Positions 46,421-54,834 of a DNA stretch of 64,000 nucleotides are shown here, one piece after another. The notes under the pieces are model-generated. The model had not been told where the DNA came from, did no database searches, and was given only the letters and a program-made list of their open reading frames with translations. The stretch spans positions 35,565 to 99,564 of the forward strand of contig NZ_JAHGVE010000002.1 in assembly GCF_018835585.1 (NCBI RefSeq), in the 5' to 3' direction. Position numbers and translations under genes: made by a program. The stretch's first letter is position 1; each line of letters begins with the position of its first letter. Source of the stretch: Pelorhabdus rhamnosifermentans. Its GTDB lineage: Bacteria > Bacillota > Negativicutes > UMGS1260.

Positions 46421-46444
46421 ACAATACAATATATATTGTATTGT
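46421..46444 (+). promoter_or_regulatory. 24-bp perfect palindrome upstream of the CFA synthase gene
   Basis: ACAATACAATAT followed by ATATTGTATTGT. A 24-bp perfect palindrome starting 111 bp before the CFA synthase start is a good operator candidate for a dimeric regulator. The regulator is not known. Confidence 0.5.
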
Positions 46445-46531
46445 TACGGCATTATGGTTCAAATTCCATTGTACATTGCAATTCAGATTATGATGGAATA
46501 TTTTGTTATAAAAAAACAAGAAGGTGGTAAG

Positions 46532-47731
46532 ATGAAAAAGGTACTAATTGATGCTATGTTTAAGCACATTCAGTATGGCGGAGTAGCTGTTCGCTACTGG
46601 GATGGTGAGGAGGTACATTATGGTGATACCGAGCCGCATTTCAAAATTATTTTTAATAAAAAGCCTCCCCTTATGACTGCGACCATAGAGGATCCTACGA
46701 TAACATTGGGTGAATTTTACATGGATGAAATTATTGATTATGAAGGAAGTCTGGATGAATTAATTAGCATAATGGAAATGAATAAGCTACTTAATTCGGA
46801 TACGCAGCACTTGGCGAATAAATGGATGACAGCTGCTAAATCTGGATTAGGGTCGGTGGCGGATAAATTTAAACAAAGACAAAATATTCATGCTCATTAT
46901 GATCTTGGGAATGATTTTTTCTCACTTTGGCTGGATAAAACGATGTGCTATTCTTGTGCATATTTCAAAAAGCAAGATGATGATTTACATCTGGCACAAT
47001 TGCAAAAAATTGATCTGATTTTGAAAAAGCTGCGGCTGCAGCCGGGAATGCAATTACTGGATATTGGATGTGGCTGGGGATGGCTTATTTTAAGGGCAGC
47101 AAAACAGTATGGAGTCAGAGCGCTAGGAATCACATTAAGCGAGGAACAGTATGCTGGCGCTAGAAAGCGTGTTGAGGAGGCCGGATTGAGTGATCAGGTC
47201 ACGGTAAAATTAAGTAACTACTTAGAGATTGATCCTGCCCAATATCAATTTGATAGGATTGTCAGTGTGGGGATGTTTGAACATGTTGGACGTGACTATT
47301 TTGCGAGTTATATGAAGAAAGTACACGATTTGCTTAATTTTGGTGGTATTTCTATGTTGCACACACTGACTAATTTACGAGAAGTCGAGACCAATGCTTG
47401 GGCTAAAAAGTATATTTTCCCAGGAGGATGTATTCCGGCATTGCGGGAAATTATTTCACTATTCCCGGATTATGATTTTAGGGTGTGGCACATGGAAAGT
47501 TTACGCAGACATTATGTGAAAACCCTGGAACTTTGGTATGAAAATTTTCACCAGCATATTGATGAAATTTCCGGTATGTTTGATAAGCGCTTTATTCGCA
47601 TGTGGACTTTATATTTGCAGGGCGCTGCGGCTATTTTGCGAACAGGCAATCTTGACGTTTATCAAATATTATTTTCTAAGGGAGTCAACAATGAACTTCC
47701 AATTACTTTAAATGATATATATGTTGATTAA
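46532..47731 (+). CDS. cfa: cyclopropane-fatty-acyl-phospholipid synthase
   Basis: 399 residues from ATG 46532, with AAGGTGGT upstream; the in-frame extension to 46436 has no site and runs through the palindrome. The SAM-binding motif LLDIGCGWGWLILRAAKQYG lies near 170. QNIHAHYDLGNDFFSLWLD, MCYSCAYF and VGMFEHVGRDYF are CFA synthase signatures. It methylenates unsaturated acyl chains of membrane phospholipids, usually at stationary phase or under acid stress. Confidence 0.92.
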   Translation: MKKVLIDAMFKHIQYGGVAVRYWDGEEVHYGDTEPHFKIIFNKKPPLMTATIEDPTITLGEFYMDEIIDYEGSLDELISIMEMNKLLNSDTQHLANKWMTAAKSGLGSVADKFKQRQNIHAHYDLGNDFFSLWLDKTMCYSCAYFKKQDDDLHLAQLQKIDLILKKLRLQPGMQLLDIGCGWGWLILRAAKQYGVRALGITLSEEQYAGARKRVEEAGLSDQVTVKLSNYLEIDPAQYQFDRIVSVGMFEHVGRDYFASYMKKVHDLLNFGGISMLHTLTNLREVETNAWAKKYIFPGGCIPALREIISLFPDYDFRVWHMESLRRHYVKTLELWYENFHQHIDEISGMFDKRFIRMWTLYLQGAAAILRTGNLDVYQILFSKGVNNELPITLNDIYVD

Positions 47732-47749
47732 AGTGAAATGCCTGCAATG

Positions 47750-47785
47750 AAAAAGCCTCCTACTATTTTAGTTTGGAGGCTTTTT
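47750..47785 (+). terminator. terminator of cfa
   Basis: AAAAAGCCTCC (47750-47760) pairs with GGAGGCTTTTT (47775-47785); the T-run continues. Confidence 0.88.
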
Positions 47786-47993
47786 TGTCCCATATCCATC
47801 ATAGCCGATAATATATCTCTCATATCTATTGGAGTCAGCTTGAGGATAACTACGCCGCATAGTAAAATTCTCTTTAGTGTTTTACTATATCTTATGTAAA
47901 ATAAAGAGTAAGGGTGTATGTGAGAGGTTTTCGTTTTCAGCAGGAATTAGTAGTTAGCGTAATTGCAGTAAAACAATATGAGAATTAAATTGT

Positions 47994-48578
47994 TTAAAGG
48001 CTGAATGAGTAGATAATTCCATTGGAAAAGGCATTTGCCATGAACAGAGCCTCGTTTTCAATCTGATTGAATGTCTTAATACTTTTGGTATAATTTTTAT
48101 TGAGAAGAGTAATTGCTTCTTCTTTGGTTAGTGCCAAGTGCTTATACCACATTTGTTGCATAGGCTTAACAGACCAATAAGGATTGATTTGGTTTAAAAA
48201 ACAAACGATATCATCTGCGTTTGCGTACCATCTTTTTTCTGCGTCTGTTGCCGCTTGGCTATTATCAGCTTTTGCAGCCTTGACGAGGTCTCCGGCAATT
48301 ATGAGATGGTCTTTCAATAGGCGGCTAAATTCAGCTGCTATCTGATTCCCATAAAAATGGCAAAATATTTTTCCGAAATCAGGTGCATTACGTAGAAGAC
48401 GAGTTGTTGTTGCTTCTAAATCAGGTAAATCGAATAGAATACCTTCGATGACCATTCTTGTCCAATAAATATGTTGTTCCCAAAGTAGGCGAAAACAATC
48501 TCTTACATGTATAGCTTTTTCGCTCATCATATATCCGTTACCTATAAAATGAAGATTTTCACCATAATGACGGAACAT
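47994..48578 (-). CDS. helical protein of the group often labelled 'acetylglutamate kinase'
   Basis: 194 residues; GGGGAGGT five bases before the ATG. It matches a Firmicute family recalled for LLWEQHIYWTRMVIEGIL, LRNAPDFG, HLIIAGDLVKAAKA and EKRWYANADDI. Databases often call it acetylglutamate kinase, but it has no amino-acid kinase fold; it looks like a four-helix, hemerythrin-like or DUF2935-like bundle with conserved His and Glu. Actual role unknown. Confidence 0.7.
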   Translation of the reverse strand: MFRHYGENLHFIGNGYMMSEKAIHVRDCFRLLWEQHIYWTRMVIEGILFDLPDLEATTTRLLRNAPDFGKIFCHFYGNQIAAEFSRLLKDHLIIAGDLVKAAKADNSQAATDAEKRWYANADDIVCFLNQINPYWSVKPMQQMWYKHLALTKEEAITLLNKNYTKSIKTFNQIENEALFMANAFSNGIIYSFSL

Positions 48579-48767
48579 ATAGACCTCCCCTTTTCATTTT
48601 TTTTGTTCTGTTACATAATATGCTGGGGGGAGGAAAGGGTGACATAGCTAAGCAGAGTGGACGGTAAAAGGGGGAATGTTTATGACAATAAATATTTGCT
48701 TGGTAATTCCAGTGTAATCGGTGTAAAATTTTAATAGCTAACATGAGCATAAGAAGGAGAGTATTAG

Positions 48768-49157
48768 ATGCGCTTAAGTGAACGTGACTTTGCAAATATC
48801 CTTGGTGGCGGAGCAGGAAAGAAGCCTAAGGGACTCAAGGAAGTAGATATACAGAATGCTCAACGCGAATATCTGGAATGGAATGGTTGGTTTGTCATAC
48901 GGCACCAACAAAGCATGGGTAGTCATAAAGGGCTTAGTGATTTGACTGCAATAAAAGATGGTTGGACAGTATATATCGAGGCTAAAACGATTACAGGTAT
49001 CCTGTCAGAGGATCAGAAGGATTTTCGTGATCATGTCATTAGTCACGGCGGTACTTACATTATTGGGCGATGTGTTGAAGATTTGAAGTTTCTGTGCGAG
49101 GACAGTGTTGAGTGTCTTAGAAGGCGTTGGTCAGGCAAGGTTGTTGGGCAAGAATAA
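48768..49157 (+). CDS. VRR-NUC domain nuclease-like protein
   Basis: 129 residues, GAAGGAGA before the ATG. The nuclease core has the PD-(D/E)XK pattern GLSDLTAIKDGWTVYIEAKT (Asp ... Glu-x-Lys), preceded by NAQREYLEWNGWFVIRHQQ. VRR-NUC proteins are Holliday-junction or phage-associated endonucleases. It stands alone, between promoter and terminator, with no phage genes around; it could be a remnant of a mobile element. Confidence 0.8.
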   Translation: MRLSERDFANILGGGAGKKPKGLKEVDIQNAQREYLEWNGWFVIRHQQSMGSHKGLSDLTAIKDGWTVYIEAKTITGILSEDQKDFRDHVISHGGTYIIGRCVEDLKFLCEDSVECLRRRWSGKVVGQE

Positions 49158-49197
49158 AAAAACGTTCTTAGCATAAAGAAAGCTAAGAACGTTTTTT
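49157..49197. terminator. bidirectional terminator
   Basis: AAAAAACGTTCTTAGC (49157-49172) and GCTAAGAACGTTTTTT (49182-49197) form a perfect 16-bp stem with T-tracts on both strands. It serves the VRR-NUC gene and the minus-strand outer-membrane protein gene. Confidence 0.88.
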
Positions 49198-49272
49198 ATT
49201 AGACTAATCTGGAATTTACTGACCGCTTGACGGAGGTCTGTTGCCAGTGGGCTAAGGCTATCGTTCATTAAC

Positions 49273-50115
49273 TCAAAAGTTTCTGGACAGGGTTAGGGCA
49301 GTCGTATTGATTGCTATATTATCTTGGCTTGCAGCAATATCACGATAAGCGTCTAGCGTCGTATTTTTACTAAGGCTTTTATTAAATGTAATCCGGAATC
49401 CCTTTGAATGATCATAATACGAATCGACGCAATATGCTGAGACCGCTCCTTGTTTGATATTGCGATAGGAAAGTGATATGTCCATATCATCGCTTTGTTG
49501 AGTGCTGTCATATTCCAAGGTAATGAGATAACCGGCAGCCGTAGTTGTTAAGTTTTTGGTTGTTTCGATTATAAGTGAAGTATTATTAGCTAGTTGTTTA
49601 GAGGCAGTAATGCCAATGAATGGGCTGTCTTCTTGAAAATAATTCGCTTCTAACATGAAATTTCGGTGCTTTCCTAAATTGTTGAGCATAAAACTTAATG
49701 CAAATAAATTTCTATTGTCTTGTCCATAAAAAAAACTAGCTGTGTTATTTGTTGTGGTGAAGTGTGCTTGTATTCCGTTTGTTCCGCTCATACTGGCAAT
49801 GAGTCCGTTACTTAGTGTATAGTTCTGTTTACCAATTCTGTAATCCGAATTGGCATGATGATAGGCTAAGTAAGCATTATTTATTGTATTTGTAGTCGGT
49901 TGGTTATTTGTGCGGTTAGATTCAAAGGTGCCATTAAAAGATAATTGATTAGTTAAATCACAATTTAGATTTATTGTAACATCAGGACTGTATTTTTTCT
50001 CTTGTTCAGCTTGTTTGCTATATTCATAGCTTAGTGTGCCTGAAAAGGGTGCGGCGAATGTGATATGTACTTGCATTATAATAATTAAGATAAAAATGTT
50101 CAAAAAAAATTTCAT
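49273..50115 (-). CDS. outer-membrane beta-barrel protein
   Basis: 280 residues. Residues 1-21 are a Sec signal peptide (KFFLNIFILIIIMQVHITFA). The mature part is rich in Asn, Thr, Ser and Tyr with alternating-polarity strands (YEYSKQ, VTINLNCDLT, LSFNGTFESN). The last residue is Phe (TALTLSRNF), the BAM-recognised C-terminal signature. No SLH domain is seen. It implies a diderm envelope, as in Negativicutes. Cargo or pore function unknown. Confidence 0.75.
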   Translation of the reverse strand: MKFFLNIFILIIIMQVHITFAAPFSGTLSYEYSKQAEQEKKYSPDVTINLNCDLTNQLSFNGTFESNRTNNQPTTNTINNAYLAYHHANSDYRIGKQNYTLSNGLIASMSGTNGIQAHFTTTNNTASFFYGQDNRNLFALSFMLNNLGKHRNFMLEANYFQEDSPFIGITASKQLANNTSLIIETTKNLTTTAAGYLITLEYDSTQQSDDMDISLSYRNIKQGAVSAYCVDSYYDHSKGFRITFNKSLSKNTTLDAYRDIAASQDNIAINTTALTLSRNF

Positions 50116-50308
50116 TTTTTCTCCTAAGTTAAGACTGAATAATTTCTTGTGTATTATACTTCAAAATTTGAGTTCTAATGGTATTTGTTTTGCAAGTGAG
50201 TCAAACGTTGGATCGAATTTTAAATCAATATTATAGTGCCAATACTCAGCTTCAATTACATTCGCGGGAAATGGCATAATAAATTTGCTTAAACTTGTGA
50301 GACTTATT

Positions 50309-51040
50309 TTATTCAGGCCAAATGGAAGCTAAATCGTCTGTTCCATATTTTAAGTTAGCTTGTTCTTTGATTTTCGTTAGTTCGTAGCGTGGTTTCACTG
50401 AATCAGACTGAGTGAGTTTCCAGCCATCTTTTGTGGCGCTTAGTGTAAAATTCAATTGGGTTATATTATTGTTATCATACAGAGTCATGGTATTGGTACG
50501 TTCACGTGTATAGATGCAAGAACCTGTAATGGTAATGGGGTCAACGAATGAAATTTCAACATAGCGCAGTGTAAAATTGTTGTAATCTGCAATCCAGTCC
50601 GTAAATTGTTGTGTAGACAAATTTTTAGCTTGAGTATCAAATTTTTGAAGCTGGCCTAGATCTTTATGATTAAAAGCGTTCATTCTGTTTAATAAAATAT
50701 AAATGGCTGTGCGTTCAGGCTTAGTGAGAATAGGTGTTAGCTTTTTTATTGTGTTAATTTTAATTGTTGTACCCCAAGTAATGGCGCTAAATAAGTCATC
50801 CCGAATTTCTGCGTTGAATTTGACAGCAAGACCATTTTTGCGTAGCTCTTGTGGCAAATTGATGGGTTGATATTTTTTTCCGTCATCCCCAATAATTCCA
50901 TATAGACCATCTTCTGTGACAACATAACTAATTTCTCCTGTGGCTTGAATTTGGGAATCAGCAGCAAAACCAGATGATTGACTGGATAAGATTAGGATTA
51001 CAACATATGCAATTATCCACAGTTTATTTAATGACAGCAT
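50309..51040 (-). CDS. secreted or periplasmic protein of unknown function
   Basis: 243 residues with a signal peptide (LWIIAYVVILILSSQSSGFA). The C-terminal half (about 120-243) has the pattern of an NTF2-like or DUF4878-like domain, with helix FTDWIADYNNF and strands ending in KDGWKLTQSD. The N-terminal part is a short beta-rich region with EDGLYGIIGDDGKKYQP. It is upstream of and co-directional with the outer-membrane protein, 190 bp apart. Family not identified firmly. Confidence 0.6.
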   Translation of the reverse strand: MLSLNKLWIIAYVVILILSSQSSGFAADSQIQATGEISYVVTEDGLYGIIGDDGKKYQPINLPQELRKNGLAVKFNAEIRDDLFSAITWGTTIKINTIKKLTPILTKPERTAIYILLNRMNAFNHKDLGQLQKFDTQAKNLSTQQFTDWIADYNNFTLRYVEISFVDPITITGSCIYTRERTNTMTLYDNNNITQLNFTLSATKDGWKLTQSDSVKPRYELTKIKEQANLKYGTDDLASIWPE

Positions 51041-51426
51041 TATACAGCCTCCTAAAAAAACATATTGATTTTATTTTATTCTTCTATAGTACACTTTGCA
51101 AATACTATTTGATTAGATGATGCAAAAAAATGGATGCAAAAAGATATATATTATAATAATCAAAACTATTGCCAAAAGGATATTTCTATGCTATTATTTA
51201 AATAGGCACCATCCTTATAGCGACTAATTGTTAAATGAATTTGCGAAATGCAAGGAATTGAAATTCCCCGTTATTGCAAAATGATTTACGAGTCTACAAG
51301 GGTTGTGTTTTTCTGTATATCTATTTTATTCTTTGGAATATTGTAAGCGGGTCCTGTTTAGCAAGTATTTCTCTCCAGTGTATAAATTGTCAGTATAGCG
51401 CTAATAAGGATGGTTGCTTTATGAAG
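51041..51426. other. AT-rich interval, no gene seen
   Basis: Translatable stretches occur but none has a ribosome site or conserved look. It contains the promoter region of the secreted protein gene; no element could be named. Confidence 0.35.
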
Positions 51427-51452
51427 AAGAGGAAGGGATGGCCCTTCCTCTT
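51427..51452 (+). terminator. hairpin next to the PII gene terminator
   Basis: AAGAGGAAGGG (51427-51437) pairs with CCCTTCCTCTT (51442-51452), 4-nt loop, then TTGCG. Not an ideal terminator; no plus-strand gene found upstream. Confidence 0.45.
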
Positions 51453-51483
51453 TTGCGTTGAAAAACAAGGAATGAATCGAAAC

Positions 51484-51521
51484 AAAGTGTCCGTGTCACA
51501 TGAAAGTGATACGGACACTTT
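51484..51521 (-). terminator. terminator of the PII gene
   Basis: AAAGTGTCCGTGTCAC (51484-51499) and GTGATACGGACACTTT (51506-51521) form a 16-bp stem with one mismatch, directly after the PII stop. Confidence 0.75.
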
Positions 51522-51522
51522 G

Positions 51523-51885
51523 TTAATTTTGAGGGTCTATAATGGCAATGTCGCCTTCTTCACCGGTGCGGATACGAATGGCATTGTCTAATGTGTAAAC
51601 AAAAATTTTTCCATCGCCAACTTCACCTGTGTGACAAACACGTTTAGCTGTTTCAAGAACAAGCTCAACAGGTATCTCGCATACGACTGTTTCTATCTTA
51701 ATTTTTGGTAATAAATTAATCGTATATTCTCGGCCACGGTAAACCTCTTTATGGCCTTTGGTTAGTCCACAACCATACACTTGACTGACAGTCATACCAT
51801 TTACACCGATAGCATTTAAGGCGTTTTTTAATTCATCAAGTTTATTGGGACGAGTGATGATTTCAATTTTAGTCAGCTTGCGCAT
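51523..51885 (-). CDS. PII nitrogen-regulatory protein (GlnB/GlnK type)
   Basis: 120 residues from ATG 51885; AAGGAG upstream is somewhat far (13 nt). It has the full PII layout: T-loop KGHKEVYRGREYTINLLPK with the conserved Tyr, B-loop TGEVGDGKIFV, C-loop IRIRTGEEGD. It is a GlnB/GlnK-type sensor of 2-oxoglutarate and ATP/ADP, different from the NifI pair at 3271-4021. No amtB or glnA is next to it in this window. Confidence 0.9.
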   Translation of the reverse strand: MRKLTKIEIITRPNKLDELKNALNAIGVNGMTVSQVYGCGLTKGHKEVYRGREYTINLLPKIKIETVVCEIPVELVLETAKRVCHTGEVGDGKIFVYTLDNAIRIRTGEEGDIAIIDPQN

Positions 51886-52069
51886 GATGGGGCACTCTCC
51901 TTCTGATTTCAGTTTAAGGTCCATATGAATACACGGAAGTGTTAATGATTCCTTGAGTATAGTTTAACGCAACGGTGCTTTCCTGACAATCAGTTCTTTT
52001 GGTATGAGGAAGAGTTTTCGCAATAATAAGCGATGCTATTTATTGAATATTGACGATACCAGTATAAGA

Positions 52070-52105
52070 AAACAGACTGTTCTCAGTAATGAGGACAGTC
52101 TGTTT
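52070..52105 (-). terminator. terminator of the ugp-like operon
   Basis: AAACAGACTGTTCTCA (52070-52085) and TGAGGACAGTCTGTTT (52090-52105), 16-bp stem with one G-U, T-tract on the minus strand. Confidence 0.82.
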
Positions 52106-52126
52106 ATCATTCATGAGATACAGTGC

Positions 52127-52894
52127 CTAGTACTCAATGGAATATTTTTTAGTAATCGTTTGGATATTGGCTAAGGCAGTTTTAAGTTCGACATGAGCAT
52201 ATTCAAATATAAGAGATGCGTCAGGGCAACTGGTTTGAAGGGCAGTAAATAGAGACTGCCAGGGGATAATGCCTAAGCCGATCGGCAGATGAGCGTCTGT
52301 TTGGCCATGATTATCGTGAAGGTGGCATGCTTTGAGGCGTGGTCCAAGGTCATAGATAACCCGTGGCATTTGCCAGCCATTGATGTGGGCGTGGCCTGTA
52401 TCTAACAGAGCGCCCACAGTAGGGAATGCTTGGATGAGATCCCAATAGTCATTCCAATCAAAAAGTAGTGTGTTCTTATTGCAAAGACCGACATTTTCAA
52501 TGACTAATTGAACGGGATAATTGTTAGCAAGGGCCACGAGCTCGGTGATACGATCCTTGACGAGGTTTTGGGTGGAGCGTTTATCACCTGTAAATGCTTC
52601 GTTTGTATGGACGACAATGAAGTTTGCCTGCCATTTTGCTGCAAAATCTAATGCTTGTTTATATTGTACAAGATAATGATTGTCATTAGGATCAGCCAAG
52701 TTTGTTGCGATACAGGGACCATGAAGACTGAGTGAATGAGGGGCATGATCAGAAAATAACTGTTTTAATAACGTATGCCAATACAAATCATTACCAAATT
52801 CATAAAAAATTTCTAGTCCCAGATCTTTAGGGAGGTTGATCAGTTGATTACTTTCAAAACCAATGAAAGATAGGTTGCTTAGTGCGAGTTGCAT
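52127..52894 (-). CDS. sugar-phosphate isomerase/epimerase-like TIM-barrel protein
   Basis: 255 residues, xylose-isomerase-like AP-endonuclease 2 superfamily. Metal-binding-type residues appear in SLHGPC, VVHTNEA, LVIENVG, GALLDTGHAHI and CHLHDNHGQTD. It is the last gene of the ABC operon, 15 bp after the ATPase gene. It may act on the imported phosphorylated polyol or sugar, or act as a phosphodiesterase-like enzyme. Substrate unknown. Confidence 0.8.
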   Translation of the reverse strand: MQLALSNLSFIGFESNQLINLPKDLGLEIFYEFGNDLYWHTLLKQLFSDHAPHSLSLHGPCIATNLADPNDNHYLVQYKQALDFAAKWQANFIVVHTNEAFTGDKRSTQNLVKDRITELVALANNYPVQLVIENVGLCNKNTLLFDWNDYWDLIQAFPTVGALLDTGHAHINGWQMPRVIYDLGPRLKACHLHDNHGQTDAHLPIGLGIIPWQSLFTALQTSCPDASLIFEYAHVELKTALANIQTITKKYSIEY

Positions 52895-52909
52895 GGATTC
52901 GCCTCTATT

Positions 52910-54004
52910 CTATAAATTAACAACGCAGGGATTAGCCGTAGGTGTGCCAATATTTGTTCCAGTTTGATTATCAAATACATTGAAATGTTCCCAATCAAAG
53001 GAGAAATGGAGTGTGCCACTTGGAAGGGATTGTTCTGCCGGAATCATGCACAAAATACGCTGGTCGTCGGCTAAATTGACATGAATGCAATGCTGACTGC
53101 CGAGGTGCTCAACAAGGACAATCTGACCACTTAAAAAGAGCTTATCACTTAACTGGCAATGCTCGGGGCGGATGCCTATTGTTAGAGTGTTATGGGGTGC
53201 GAGGAGTGATTGCCACTTGGCAGGCGTTTGAATGCGACTTCCTGCAATCCAGAGCGCTCCATCATGAAATTGTCCTGTAATAAGATTCATGGGTGGCGAA
53301 CCAATAAAGGAGGCTACAAAGGTATTAGCGGGGTGCTGGTAGATGTTATCCGGTGTATCAATTTGCTGGAGAATGCCTTGATTCATAATGGCAATTCGTT
53401 GTCCTACTGTCATGGCTTCTATTTGATCATGTGTTACGTAAATCAGGGTAGGTCTATACATTTCATGGATTTTGACAAGTTCTGTTCGTGCTTGTAGGCG
53501 AAGCTGGGCATCAAGATTTGATAAGGGTTCATCAAGAAGAAAATAGGGAGCTTGTTTTACCAGAGCTCGTCCTAAGGCTACACGTTGTTTTTGCCCGCCA
53601 GACAGTTCTTTTGGTTTACGCTCCTCATAGCCTGAGAGGTTTAAAATATGAAGGGCATGATCAACGCGGGTTTTGATTTCTTGTTTGGACATGTGCTGTA
53701 GCGACAGGCCAAAGGTGATATTTTCCCAAACTGTCATATGGGGATAAAGCGCATAGTTTTGAAATACCATGGCAACATTACGTTTACCTGGTTCGACGTC
53801 ATTCATGATTGTACCGCCCATGCGCAAGATTCCTGAAGTAATATCTTCTAATCCGGCGATCATGCGCAGTGTGGTTGTTTTCCCACAACCAGAGGGGCCG
53901 AGCAAAATGAGTCGTTCGCCTTCCTGGACGATGAGATCTAAGTCTTTAACAACCTGATTTTTACCATAGAATTTACAAATATTTTCGAATACGATACCTT
54001 CCAT
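52910..54004 (-). CDS. ugpC: ABC transporter ATPase of the UgpC/MalK type
   Basis: 364 residues from ATG 54004 with AAGGATAG upstream; the longer frame to 54124 overlaps the permease gene and lacks a site. Walker A GPSGCGKTT, signature LSGGQKQR, Walker B APYFLLDEPLSNLDA, and a C-terminal TOBE/OB regulatory domain are seen. It energises the UgpA/UgpE permease pair. The ugp label reflects the gene order B-A-E-C and sequence type; glycerol-3-phosphate itself is inferred. Confidence 0.85.
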   Translation of the reverse strand: MEGIVFENICKFYGKNQVVKDLDLIVQEGERLILLGPSGCGKTTTLRMIAGLEDITSGILRMGGTIMNDVEPGKRNVAMVFQNYALYPHMTVWENITFGLSLQHMSKQEIKTRVDHALHILNLSGYEERKPKELSGGQKQRVALGRALVKQAPYFLLDEPLSNLDAQLRLQARTELVKIHEMYRPTLIYVTHDQIEAMTVGQRIAIMNQGILQQIDTPDNIYQHPANTFVASFIGSPPMNLITGQFHDGALWIAGSRIQTPAKWQSLLAPHNTLTIGIRPEHCQLSDKLFLSGQIVLVEHLGSQHCIHVNLADDQRILCMIPAEQSLPSGTLHFSFDWEHFNVFDNQTGTNIGTPTANPCVVNL

Positions 54005-54009
54005 AATAT

Positions 54010-54834
54010 CTATCCTTTCACTCCGGATTGCATAAAAGTATTCATAATAAAACGCTGACAGACCAGATATAGCACTAATGGAGGGAGCGAAGTCAGCATG
54101 GCTACTGCCATGGCGACTCCCCATTCACTGCCACCTTCGGCACTGATAAACATCTGTAGTGCCAAAGGGAGGGTAAAGGAGGATTTGTCATGAAGAACCA
54201 GTAAAGGCCAGAAATATTCATTCCAAGAATTGATAAAAAAGACGATGGCGAGGGCGAATAGTGAAGGTTTTATCAGGGGGACGACAATTTTTGTTAGTAC
54301 CGTCCAAGCATTCGCGTTTTCAAGCTTTGCTGCTTCAAATAGCGTATTTGGAATACTTCGCATGGTCTGTCGCATGAGAAAGATACCCATTCCATCGGCA
54401 AGTTCAGGGAGTATGACGCCCCAGGGGGTATTTAATAAATGAAGTTTCGAGATAATCAAGTAGTTTGGCATAATGAGTACTGTAACGGGAATGAAAAATG
54501 TGAGCAGTAGAGCATTGAAAATTTTTTCTTTATGAGGAAACGAATAGTAAACAAAGGCGAAACCTGCGAGTACACTTGTGATGATTTTGGCAAGGGTAAT
54601 GCCACCGGCAATGACGAGGGTATTTAAAATGTAATGAGCAAGCGGTAGCGTTTCCAGAACATGACGATAATTATCAAGCACAGGTATGGCAGGAATGGGA
54701 TTAAGTGTGGATTGGAAAATCTGATCCATTGTTTTAAATGAAGTCGATATCATGAATAGCAGTGGCCATAGTTGGATCAATAGAGCAATCCAAAGCAAAA
54801 GGTGCCATGGCCAGTTGCGCGGGTTAATTTTCAT
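54010..54834 (-). CDS. ugpE: ABC sugar/glycerol-phosphate-type permease UgpE
   Basis: 274 residues, six membrane segments, with the EAA loop EAAKLENANAWTVLTKIVVP before the last segments. MalG/UgpE family. Its start overlaps the end of ugpA by 11 bp, so translation is coupled. AAGGTG lies before the ATG. Confidence 0.85.
   Translation of the reverse strand: MKINPRNWPWHLLLWIALLIQLWPLLFMISTSFKTMDQIFQSTLNPIPAIPVLDNYRHVLETLPLAHYILNTLVIAGGITLAKIITSVLAGFAFVYYSFPHKEKIFNALLLTFFIPVTVLIMPNYLIISKLHLLNTPWGVILPELADGMGIFLMRQTMRSIPNTLFEAAKLENANAWTVLTKIVVPLIKPSLFALAIVFFINSWNEYFWPLLVLHDKSSFTLPLALQMFISAEGGSEWGVAMAVAMLTSLPPLVLYLVCQRFIMNTFMQSGVKG

Noticed and set aside
48559..48795. Minus-strand frame between the helical protein and VRR-NUC genes
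   Set aside because: Overlaps both promoters, no ribosome site, low-complexity composition.
51274..51591. Plus-strand frame across the PII terminator
   Set aside because: It runs through two hairpins, has no ribosome site and overlaps the PII gene.
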